Under the pieces are notes generated by a model. It searched no databases and was not told the DNA's origin. It saw nothing but the letters and a program-made list of their open reading frames with translations. Shown piece by piece: positions 26,429 to 34,372 of a DNA stretch of 64,000 nucleotides. This stretch comes from JAWPMT01 sp965242775 (lineage in GTDB: Bacteria > Bacteroidota > Bacteroidia > Cytophagales > Cyclobacteriaceae). The translations under genes and the position numbers were made by a program. The number at the start of each line of letters is the position of its first letter. Position 1 is the stretch's first letter. The DNA is taken from contig CBDETI010000004.1 of the NCBI GenBank assembly GCA_965242775.1, positions 48,307 to 112,306 of the forward strand. Reading direction: 5' to 3'.

Positions 26429-28381
26429 ATGAAAAACTTAACAACAGTAGCTTTCTTACTTTTTTCAGGAGTGCTCATGGCGAGCAACAGACCCGGTCTG
26501 GTCCCATCCAAAGTAAGTGAACTCAAAAGCAAAAGCTGGTATGCCCAGGCTACACAAGATTGGATGGAATACCTGGTCGAGCAACCGGAGGACACGGAAG
26601 GCTGGATCTCTTATATGCGTGGCCTGTCCTATACCGATGACCCTGACACTTGGCAACAAGCGAGGAAATTGGTGTCGGACCGTGGAGATCAAGCTTTCCA
26701 GACGCATTACTTGAATTTTAGTGAGGAGGGCTGGACCCAGACTGGGGTCAACTCATTGAGGCGTGCACTTATAGAGATCGATGATCAAAGTATGCTCTTG
26801 GAGGAACGCCTATTGCTAGCGGAACTTGAAATGGATGACAGTCGGCAGTTGCTAAGTAGAAAATTGTATCAAACTGGCACCATTCATGGCAGTACCCTAA
26901 ACTACAATTACAATTTACTGATGTCCGTCGCCGATAATGGCATTTTGGTAACAGATGCACCCCATGCGACCATACCCCTCTGGATACTTCAGGATGAAAT
27001 GGGTGTCCGGCGCGACGTGAAGGTGGTCAATTTGCAGTTGATACAATCGCATGATTCCTACTTCACTGGCAAGATGAAAGCTTTTCAGTCTGAGCTGGCG
27101 CAACCTGGAGAACTGTTTTCTGGCGAGCATGAGCTTAATATTTTTTACGCACTGACCTTACCACGAGAACGCCTAAAGGGCATTGAAGATCACTTATATG
27201 TCACAGGACTGGCCTCGACAAAAGGCACAGACGACTTTCAACATTTTCAGGTATTGCAGCAGAATATTGAGCAGAAATTCTTAATGGATTACCTCACGAT
27301 CGACTTTAATGGAGAACCCAAACATGCAACTGGTAAAGTACTGGCATCGAATTACATTGTGCCTTTGGTTTTACTTAAGTCTTTCTACGATGACTCCCAG
27401 GAAACCGCAGCGTCTGAAAGGTTGAGAACTCAGATACTCAACCTGGCGGAATCTACGCCTATAAAGACCCGTGTCTCTTTGCTATTGAATGAGGAAGAGG
27501 CCGCGCCCAGGGACTTTAAGATAGCTGACATTAATATCAAGGGTGTTGACAAGCAAATGATCCAAATAAAAGATCAGCTGTATGCAAGCACTCACGAAGT
27601 GGTCAATAAGGAATATTGGTTCTACCTGGAATACCTTCGAACCAACGGCTATGCCGATCTATATGAACAAGCTCGTCCAGACCTTTCCAAGTATGACGAC
27701 CTTACAGCCACCATGCTCAGTAACTTTTACTACAGCCCTGCGAACTACAAAATGAGCGACCGAAATGTCAAGCACAGTTTCCTGAAATATCCCGCTATTG
27801 ACATGACCTATGACGCTGCAAAGGCCTACTGTGAGTGGCTGACCTTTCAATACAATAACCAAGAAAAGCGAAAGTTTAAAAAGGTAATCTTCCGGCTTCC
27901 AACCAAGAAAGAGTGGCAGATTGCCGCGCTAGGATACAAGGAATTCCAATCCTGGGAAATAGATGACAATACAATCATGGCACATTCACGGGCGAGCAAA
28001 AAGCCAACCTCATATTCGCTGGCCACCGAGCAATTGGACTACCCATGGGGCTTGTTCGAATGGGAGCAACGTAATAGCATTACCAACAGGCACAATTGCT
28101 ACTTGGCCAATGTGAAAGCTCCTGAAAAAGTGACATGTCCTGCAGGGGTCAAAGGTGATGGGTTTACAATCACATCGCCTGTGGAGACCTATTTTCCTAA
28201 CTACCTAGGCTTGTATGATATAGTGGGGAACGTCGCAGAAATGATCTCCGAAGAAGGCGTAGCTCTGGGTGGTAGCTGGAACCAACCGGCCGAGGAATGT
28301 ACCATAAGAAGCGCCTTGACTTTCGAAAAAAGCGATATCAAGGTCGGAATGCGGATTTTTATGGAGGTGCTGGAGCCATAA
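26429..28381 (+). CDS. Exported FGE-sulfatase (SUMF1)-domain protein
   Basis: The ATG at 26429 gives a signal peptide (MKNLTTVAFLLFSGVLMAS); an in-frame ATG at 26294 would add 45 poorly hydrophobic residues. About 650 residues remain. The middle has ILVTDAPHATIPLWILQDEM followed by GVRRDVKVVNLQL, resembling the segment after the membrane part of DUF2723 proteins. The C-terminal 220 residues are FGE-like: DMTYDAAKAYCEWLTF, FRLPTKKEWQIAA, GLYDIVGNVAEMISE and GGSWNQPAEECTIRS. It abuts an ECF sigma gene, so it may be part of a surface sensing or gliding-type pathway. Formylglycine-generating activity is doubtful. Confidence 0.85.
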   Translation: MKNLTTVAFLLFSGVLMASNRPGLVPSKVSELKSKSWYAQATQDWMEYLVEQPEDTEGWISYMRGLSYTDDPDTWQQARKLVSDRGDQAFQTHYLNFSEEGWTQTGVNSLRRALIEIDDQSMLLEERLLLAELEMDDSRQLLSRKLYQTGTIHGSTLNYNYNLLMSVADNGILVTDAPHATIPLWILQDEMGVRRDVKVVNLQLIQSHDSYFTGKMKAFQSELAQPGELFSGEHELNIFYALTLPRERLKGIEDHLYVTGLASTKGTDDFQHFQVLQQNIEQKFLMDYLTIDFNGEPKHATGKVLASNYIVPLVLLKSFYDDSQETAASERLRTQILNLAESTPIKTRVSLLLNEEEAAPRDFKIADINIKGVDKQMIQIKDQLYASTHEVVNKEYWFYLEYLRTNGYADLYEQARPDLSKYDDLTATMLSNFYYSPANYKMSDRNVKHSFLKYPAIDMTYDAAKAYCEWLTFQYNNQEKRKFKKVIFRLPTKKEWQIAALGYKEFQSWEIDDNTIMAHSRASKKPTSYSLATEQLDYPWGLFEWEQRNSITNRHNCYLANVKAPEKVTCPAGVKGDGFTITSPVETYFPNYLGLYDIVGNVAEMISEEGVALGGSWNQPAEECTIRSALTFEKSDIKVGMRIFMEVLEP

Positions 28382-28936
28382 ATGCTTTTAAAGAGATACC
28401 ATAGAAAAACCGACAGGGAATTGATGATCCTTCTTCAAAGCAAGGGGGATCATCGGGCATTTACCGTGCTATATGATCGCTACGGGAAGCGACTAAATGC
28501 TTTCTTCTTTAGGATGCTCTGGCAGGATGATGAATTGGCGCAAGATCATGTGCAGGAGTTGTTCACAAAAATTATTCAAAGGCCGGAGCTGTACGACAGC
28601 CAATACGATTTTGAACCCTGGATATTCCAGGTTGCCGCCAATATGTGCAAAAATGCTTATAGGAAGAAGTCGTTTCAAGAGGCTTATGAGCATACCGTGG
28701 AGATGGAAGTGTCCCGGCCTACTGTGGAAGAGGAGCTTGATAATATCGTCCTGACCAACCAAATTCACAGTATCCTGGATGCAATGGAGGAGGACCGCAG
28801 AATGATCTTTTTGATGCGCTATCAACAAGACCTATCCATTGCGGATATAGCCAAAGTACTTGACCTGCCTCATGGTACGATCAAGTCCAAACTTCATTAC
28901 ACGAGAGAGAGAATTAGAAAATCATTGAATTACTGA
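28382..28936 (+). CDS. ECF-type RNA polymerase sigma factor
   Basis: 184 residues with region 2 (FTVLYDRYGKRLNAFFFRML and QDHVQELFTKI) and region 4 (EDRRMIFLMRYQQDLSIADI, then DLPHGTIKSKLHYTRERI). Its ATG begins at the base after the stop codon of the FGE-like gene, and the probable anti-sigma gene follows after 1 nt, so the three form one operon. Confidence 0.94.
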   Translation: MLLKRYHRKTDRELMILLQSKGDHRAFTVLYDRYGKRLNAFFFRMLWQDDELAQDHVQELFTKIIQRPELYDSQYDFEPWIFQVAANMCKNAYRKKSFQEAYEHTVEMEVSRPTVEEELDNIVLTNQIHSILDAMEEDRRMIFLMRYQQDLSIADIAKVLDLPHGTIKSKLHYTRERIRKSLNY

Positions 28937-28937
28937 A

Positions 28938-29483
28938 ATGGAGAACTTTGAAAAATACGACCAGCTTCTTCGTAGCAAAGATTATAAAATGCTTACCGGT
29001 GAGGAGAAAGCCATCGTGGCGCATTTCGGTGGGAAAGAAGAGTACGATCGAATGCGCAATTCAATTGTTCAACTGGCCGGAGAACAGAGAGCCGTGGACC
29101 CCAAGGTTCGACAAGAGTTGATCAATCTGGTCAGGACGAAGGTGAAAAGAACTCTTGTTTCGCAGTTTTTAGGTGTAAGGACACCCGGTTACACACATTT
29201 CATTACCGCGGCGGTCATATTTGTTTTGACCATGTACTTATTGCCCACCGAAAGAATAGAGATCCCTGTGGAAAGAATTGTAGAGGTTAGACACATTGAT
29301 ACCGTCACGGTCGCTCATGTTGACACGGTCTTTTTAGAAAGAGAAGTGAGAGTGCAGGTGCCAGTATTTGTCGCTTCCGAAAGCCCGGAGGCGGGCAGGA
29401 AACAGCCAATGCCTAATTTACCTAATCGCTCCTTTGCTGAAAGTGAAGTGTTGTTGGATCTGGTGGTGAGGAGTGGTGATTAA
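28938..29483 (+). CDS. Probable anti-sigma factor, single-pass membrane protein
   Basis: 181 residues. A cytoplasmic N-terminal part of about 90 residues is followed by one transmembrane helix (FITAAVIFVLTMYLL) and a periplasmic stretch with a Val/Glu/Arg-rich pattern (IEIPVERIVEVRHIDTVTVA). No zinc-binding anti-sigma motif is visible; assignment rests on topology and on being 1 nt downstream of the sigma gene. The 3' end converges on a permease gene with a 9-nt gap. Confidence 0.75.
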   Translation: MENFEKYDQLLRSKDYKMLTGEEKAIVAHFGGKEEYDRMRNSIVQLAGEQRAVDPKVRQELINLVRTKVKRTLVSQFLGVRTPGYTHFITAAVIFVLTMYLLPTERIEIPVERIVEVRHIDTVTVAHVDTVFLEREVRVQVPVFVASESPEAGRKQPMPNLPNRSFAESEVLLDLVVRSGD

Positions 29484-29492
29484 TGCCGCCTA

Positions 29493-32114
29493 CTATTCAT
29501 ACCTTAAAGATCGCACAGGGTTGGCTACCGCGGCTTTGAAACTCTGAACACTCACGGTGCAAACGGCGAGGACGGTGGTGACCCCCAGAGCCAGGATGAA
29601 AATGGCTGGATTGATAGTAGTATGGTATGCGAAATTTGTCAACCACTGATTGCCGTAGATCCATACCAGCGGTATTACGATTACATTTCCAATGATTACA
29701 AGTACTAAAAACTCCTTGGAGAATAAGTACAGGATTTGCCCGACAGAGGCGCCGAGAACTTTCCTGATTCCCACTTCCTTCGTTTTGCTAAGTGTAATAA
29801 AAGAGATCAGGCCAAACAGTCCAATCGAGGAAATAATGAGGATCAATATCGCGAAAATTGATAGCACCTTAGCAAGCCGGTCTTCCTCTCGATATTGTCG
29901 GTCAAAATCCTGATCCAGGAAAAAATATTGAAGGTTATAGCTGGGAAAATAAGCCTCCCAACTCGTTTCAATTTTTTCAGTCAGCTGTTTCGTATTGCTT
30001 GCCTCGTAGCGAATAGCAAAGTAACGGCTGATGTTAGTGCTTTGGTAATCCATCGCCTTCGGCCAGATTTCATTTTGAAGCCCCTGTCCATGGTAGTCCT
30101 GAACTACACCTATCACTTTTCCAGCTGGCCGCTGGGAGGGCGAGACGATGTTCCTGCCGATGGCATCCTCTGCCGAGTCCCAGCCCATAGCCCGGACACA
30201 AGATTCGTTGATTATCAGGCCACCTTCCAGTTCAGCCGGCTTGCTTAGCTCAAAATTCTTTCCCGCTATTAGATTTAGCCCCAAGGTAGCGAGGTATTGT
30301 TCGTCAATCGACATATACTCCGTGTCGACGTGATTGTCATCGACTTTTTCAGGATAGGCCCATTGTCCCAACCATCCGGGTCGTCCCGGTAGCGCATTCG
30401 TAAACGACACAGTTTGAACGCCTGAAAGCCCATGTAACTCATTTTTAAAGGCTTGCCGGGCCTTCCCAGCTGGTACATTGGTCGCATCAACCACCAATAT
30501 TTGTTCTTTGTCAAATCCCAGGGGTTGTTCTCGCATAAAGTTTAACTGCTGCAAGACCAAGAGGGTCGCCAGGACCAGGCCACTCGATACAGCAAATTGG
30601 GTGATAATTAGACCTTTTCGCACGGTCAGGCCCTTGTCGTTTTGGCTATCTCGCCCTGCTAGGGCGCTGGTCAGTGCCACGCGCGAGGAGATCATTGCCG
30701 GATAAAAGCCCGACAACAAGGAGATGGCCATGATCAAAATGATGCAGCCGAAGATGAATTCTGGATTGACCAGTGATGAAACCTCATAGTTTTTGGACAA
30801 TACATCGTTAAAAAATGGCAAGGTGGTGATAATCAGCCCTAAGGCAAGGGTAAAAGCAAGCACAGTCGTCAAGAATGATTCTACCAGCTGCTGGGAGATT
30901 AACCCTGACTTTGAAGAACCCATGACCTTCCTAAGACCAATCTCCCGAACTCGATAAACCGCCCTGGCCGTTGTTAAATTGACATAGTTGATGCAAGCGA
31001 GAACGATTGCAAATACGGCAATCAATAAGACCGTTACAATTTTATCGTATGAGCCAGTGGGGCCAAAACCATTGTAGAAACGCGAGTGAAGATAGACGTC
31101 TGAAAATGGTTCCAGCGCAACCTCAAAGTCCACTGCCATCTCGGCCAACCAATCACCGGCATGTGCCCTGTAGATTTCTGACGCTTTTACTCTTAAGGCA
31201 TCGATATCAGCACCATCTTTCAGCAATAGGTAATTTCGGGTGTCGAAGTTACCCCAGCCATGATTATAACTAAATCCCTCCCTAAGGTTCTCGAAAGTGC
31301 TAAAGGAGATGAGCATGTCAAATTGTATCTGTGAGTTAGCCGGAGGGTCGGCCAACACACCGGTTACAACAAAATCCATAGTATCTCGCAAGGTCAGCAC
31401 CTGACCGGTAGCCGAGCCATCGAAAAATTTGTCCTCAATAGATTGGGTAATTACGATAGAATAGGGGGCACTTAGCGCCCGATCCCGGTCTCCAGTCAGC
31501 AGTGGGAAAGAAAAGAGCTTAAGAAATTCTTGGCTGGCATAATGAATATCGTGATCGTACTTATGATTATCGTGAGTAAGTTTAAAACTTGAAGGTGCCC
31601 GCCGCGCGTAAACCACCTCAGCCACCTCGGGGAACTCCGTTCTAAGCAAATAGCCCACAGGCCAAGCATTGGTCTCCAGACCGCCATCCTGAGAGGTTGT
31701 CACTACTTTGTAAATGCGATCTTTGTTGGCATGAAAGCGGTCGAAAGAAAGTTCATCCATGACATACAGCAGTATCAAAGCACCCACAGCCAAACCAAGC
31801 CCAAGTCCCAGGAAATTGATGGCTGCGTACGTCCTGAACCGCTTGATATTCCGGAATGATACTTTGAAATGATTGACGATGATGGGCACAAAAGACAGCA
31901 TGCTAGGGTATTTTAGTTTTTTGAGAAGATTTATTCTGAGCAGCTTGAAAACCTCTTTTCGGTAGAAACTATCGGCGGCTTTCTTGCCGGAGGTTTCGAG
32001 CTCTTCGAAAAAAAGCTCCTCCAGGTCACCTTCGATTTCCTCTCGGTAATCCTTGTTCAAAAATGCTCTCAGCATTTTTCGTGGCCAGGAAGGAGGCAAA
32101 ATGGACTCGTTCAT
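29493..32114 (-). CDS. FtsX/MacB-like permease with N-terminal prefix domain
   Basis: 873 residues. Residues 1-70 are a soluble prefix (ILPPSWPRKMLRAFLNKDYR, then EEIEGDLEELFFEEL) typical of permeases paired with PadR regulators. Two MacB/FtsX halves follow, each with a periplasmic core domain and the motifs REIGLRKVMGSSK and KEVGIRKVLGASVGQI. No ATPase is encoded nearby. Its start overlaps the PadR gene by 4 nt, so the pair is translationally coupled. It probably exports a peptide, lipid or toxic compound whose accumulation relieves PadR repression; this is inference. Confidence 0.92.
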   Translation of the reverse strand: MNESILPPSWPRKMLRAFLNKDYREEIEGDLEELFFEELETSGKKAADSFYRKEVFKLLRINLLKKLKYPSMLSFVPIIVNHFKVSFRNIKRFRTYAAINFLGLGLGLAVGALILLYVMDELSFDRFHANKDRIYKVVTTSQDGGLETNAWPVGYLLRTEFPEVAEVVYARRAPSSFKLTHDNHKYDHDIHYASQEFLKLFSFPLLTGDRDRALSAPYSIVITQSIEDKFFDGSATGQVLTLRDTMDFVVTGVLADPPANSQIQFDMLISFSTFENLREGFSYNHGWGNFDTRNYLLLKDGADIDALRVKASEIYRAHAGDWLAEMAVDFEVALEPFSDVYLHSRFYNGFGPTGSYDKIVTVLLIAVFAIVLACINYVNLTTARAVYRVREIGLRKVMGSSKSGLISQQLVESFLTTVLAFTLALGLIITTLPFFNDVLSKNYEVSSLVNPEFIFGCIILIMAISLLSGFYPAMISSRVALTSALAGRDSQNDKGLTVRKGLIITQFAVSSGLVLATLLVLQQLNFMREQPLGFDKEQILVVDATNVPAGKARQAFKNELHGLSGVQTVSFTNALPGRPGWLGQWAYPEKVDDNHVDTEYMSIDEQYLATLGLNLIAGKNFELSKPAELEGGLIINESCVRAMGWDSAEDAIGRNIVSPSQRPAGKVIGVVQDYHGQGLQNEIWPKAMDYQSTNISRYFAIRYEASNTKQLTEKIETSWEAYFPSYNLQYFFLDQDFDRQYREEDRLAKVLSIFAILILIISSIGLFGLISFITLSKTKEVGIRKVLGASVGQILYLFSKEFLVLVIIGNVIVIPLVWIYGNQWLTNFAYHTTINPAIFILALGVTTVLAVCTVSVQSFKAAVANPVRSLRYE

Positions 32115-32449
32115 ATAGTTTTTAATCCCGAGGCAGGTGTAGCAATAGCGGACCAGAAATCATTGCGAACGTCCCGCATTTCATTCAGCACTTCCATCGC
32201 ATGAGGTGTGGCTTGGTAGATCCTTTTTCTTTTTCCTCCGCGCTTTCCGGTGGCTTCGCCAAATTCGGAGGTCAAAAAACCTTTTTCTTCCATACGCTTC
32301 AGAGCGGACTGAATAGACCCTACACTTAATTGTTGGTTGAGTCTTTTTTCGAGCTCCTTTTTGATTTCTACACCGTAGGCATCTGCTTTTAGAACGACTA
32401 CAGTCAATAGAACAAATTCTTCAAACTCGCCGAGTTTCGTTTTCTTCAT
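32111..32449 (-). CDS. PadR-family transcriptional regulator
   Basis: 112 residues with the PadR winged helix: LGEFEEFVLLTVVVLKADAY, VGSIQSALKRMEEKGFLTSE and GGKRKRIYQATPHAMEVLNE. It lies upstream of and overlaps the permease gene by 4 nt. Two identical 13-bp repeats sit just upstream of its start and may be its own operators. Confidence 0.93.
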   Translation of the reverse strand: MKKTKLGEFEEFVLLTVVVLKADAYGVEIKKELEKRLNQQLSVGSIQSALKRMEEKGFLTSEFGEATGKRGGKRKRIYQATPHAMEVLNEMRDVRNDFWSAIATPASGLKTI

Positions 32450-32460
32450 GAATATATTAT

Positions 32461-32473
32461 TCGTAATTGCAGT
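32461..32473. promoter_or_regulatory. 13-bp direct repeat, copy 1 (candidate PadR operator)
   Basis: TCGTAATTGCAGT is 12 nt upstream of the PadR start codon and occurs again at 32496-32508. Between the copies, on the gene strand, lies TATATTTA, a possible -7 box, so binding to the repeats would block the promoter. Confidence 0.5.
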
Positions 32474-32495
32474 AAATATAGTTTCATTATTTCTC

Positions 32496-32508
32496 TCGTA
32501 ATTGCAGT
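32496..32508. promoter_or_regulatory. 13-bp direct repeat, copy 2 (candidate PadR operator)
   Basis: Identical to 32461-32473, 35 bp apart start to start. Same orientation; no matching copy was noticed near the second PadR gene at 36934. Confidence 0.5.
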
Positions 32509-32719
32509 TTTTATCGATATTAAAAGCTTTTGGTCTGACTTTGTTGGGTGAAGGGAATTGTTTGCTTGGCTCAGAGGGTGTTCGCAGAGACCAGGTTTAT
32601 GCAGGTGAATAGCATGGCAGCATTCCGTCGACGCAAGATTCTTAATTATTCCTTCACATGGGAATGGGTTTCACAAGAAAGCATTGTGTATCTTGTTGAA
32701 AAAACCAAATAAACCACCA

Positions 32720-33061
32720 ATGGGAAAACCTAAGTTTGAAATTTTCAAAGGCAAGGATGAGCATTTCTTTTTTCACCTTAAAGCTGGGAATGGGGAAGTG
32801 ATACTTGCCAGTCAAGGTTATACAGCAAAAGCAAGTTGCCAGAATGGCGTTAACTCCGTCGCCACAAATTCCAAAGATGAAGGCAATTTCGAAAAGAAGG
32901 AGGCGAAAGACGGCCGACATTACTTCGTACTCCATGCGGCGAATACGCAAGTGATTGGAAACAGTCAAATGTATACTACTACTTCGGCTCGGGACAAAGG
33001 CATACATTCTGTTCATGACAATGCCACGCAAGCAGAAGTGATTGATCTCACCAAGGGTTAG
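32720..33061 (+). CDS. YegP-like protein with two DUF1508 repeats
   Basis: The ATG at 32720 gives 113 residues starting MGKPKFEIFKG, which fits the family better than the upstream ATG at 32684. Two DUF1508 repeats are visible: FFFHLKAGNGEVILASQGYT with GVNSVATN, and YFVLHAANTQVIGNSQMYTT with GIHSVHDNA. These small cytoplasmic proteins are widespread; the family has no established function. Confidence 0.9.
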   Translation: MGKPKFEIFKGKDEHFFFHLKAGNGEVILASQGYTAKASCQNGVNSVATNSKDEGNFEKKEAKDGRHYFVLHAANTQVIGNSQMYTTTSARDKGIHSVHDNATQAEVIDLTKG

Positions 33062-33336
33062 GGACCCGTTTTCAAAAGCATACCGTGTAGCGCATCGCCG
33101 ACAGCCCATGCCTGTCGCCGGGAGAGCTACGTCTAAACGCTTGGTGTCGTACGAAGGCTATCTGTAGCTCTCAACATGATTAAGTGCCAGATTACGTCTG
33201 AGCTATCCACCATTGGTTGCGCAGGGCACCCAAATTGTTATCTCAGATACTAGCCAAAAAGGAACTTTGTCTGATCATGCAGGTTTCCAAGTACGTTTAT
33301 GCGCTGATGCTTAAACCCTGCAAGTCTGTTAAGCTT
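33062..33336. other. Intergenic region
   Basis: No gene is supported. A short inverted repeat, CGACAG (33099-33104) with CTGTCG (33112-33117), could fold but lacks a T run, so it is at best a weak transcription end for the YegP-like gene. Confidence 0.4.
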
Positions 33337-34257
33337 TCATCGCACAATCAGCCGTCTTATGGCAGTTGGTGTCAGGATTCGGCCATTGCTGAGTGTATCT
33401 GCTACTTCATTCAGGTATAAGTATTTGCCATCGGGACTGAATTCCAGGTCATTGGGATAGCAGAACGAAGCATCCAATAGTGAGCCATCTTTTCTTCCTT
33501 TTTTCCCGGAGCCCGCATAGAGGTCCACTTTACCTGCCAGAGACACCTTGTAGATCTGGTGTGCCCCTCTGGCCACAACCCATAAGTATCCATCGCGGTA
33601 GACAAGGTGACCGTTGTTGTTCCCTGGGATTTCAACGAAAGTAGATACTTCTCCTTCCGGCGTTATTTTCAGAACCGCGCCATCAAAGAAGTTGGAGACG
33701 AAATAATTTCCTTCCGGAGTTTTCGTAATGCCATTTGGACATTTAAATAGTTCGCTTTCGGCAAAAAGACGCGAATTGCCTGCACCATCCACCTTACGGA
33801 GTGTGTTGTTGCCACAGTTGCAGACGACAATTTCTTCTGGATCATAGTAAACCCCAACCGGAGCGACAATAGAATCGGTGCTTACCGTATCGACTTTCCC
33901 GGCAGGATCAAGCGCCAAAATAAAACCCCCACGTATATTGGATTGATATAAGGTGCCTGTTGTCAAATCAAAGTCACTTCCGGAAGAACCGGCGAGCTTT
34001 TCAGCGAATGTTGCCACCTGCCCATCTGGAGAAATTCGAAATACACGAGTTGCGGGTTGAAAGTTGGGAATAGAGCCGAGAAATGGGCCAAAATCTGAAC
34101 TGTAGATATAACCGGATGCATCTACCGACATGCCACCAGTGCCACCGTACAGATTATCCACTAAAGTGACTACTTCCGGAGGTGTGGTTTGCGAGGCATT
34201 TTCAACGCAGGATGACAACAAATAGAGTGAGAGGAGGAAACAACCAAGCCCTTTCAT
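33337..34257 (-). CDS. NHL/SMP-30-like beta-propeller lipoprotein
   Basis: The ATG at 34257 gives a lipoprotein signal (GCFLLSLYLLSSC); the frame also has an ATG at 34302. The mature part has repeated propeller blades such as GGMSVDASGYIYSSDFG, NGITKTPEGNYFVSNFFDG and NDLEFSPDGKYLYLNE. This matches NHL-repeat or SMP-30/gluconolactonase-like proteins. It is probably anchored in the outer membrane and binds or hydrolyses a small ligand; the ligand is unknown. Confidence 0.9.
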   Translation of the reverse strand: MKGLGCFLLSLYLLSSCVENASQTTPPEVVTLVDNLYGGTGGMSVDASGYIYSSDFGPFLGSIPNFQPATRVFRISPDGQVATFAEKLAGSSGSDFDLTTGTLYQSNIRGGFILALDPAGKVDTVSTDSIVAPVGVYYDPEEIVVCNCGNNTLRKVDGAGNSRLFAESELFKCPNGITKTPEGNYFVSNFFDGAVLKITPEGEVSTFVEIPGNNNGHLVYRDGYLWVVARGAHQIYKVSLAGKVDLYAGSGKKGRKDGSLLDASFCYPNDLEFSPDGKYLYLNEVADTLSNGRILTPTAIRRLIVR

Positions 34258-34372
34258 AAAATATTCGATTATGCTCGCAACCTTAGTTGTTTCCTCAAGC
34301 AACTCAGTAAATACTTATCGTATTTTACTTTTTTCTCCGCCTAGGAATCAAGATCTCTACTGTTATGACACC

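Noticed and set aside
32654..33109. 151-codon minus-strand open frame over the YegP-like gene
   Set aside because: The plus strand encodes two clear DUF1508 repeats; the antisense frame has no family match.
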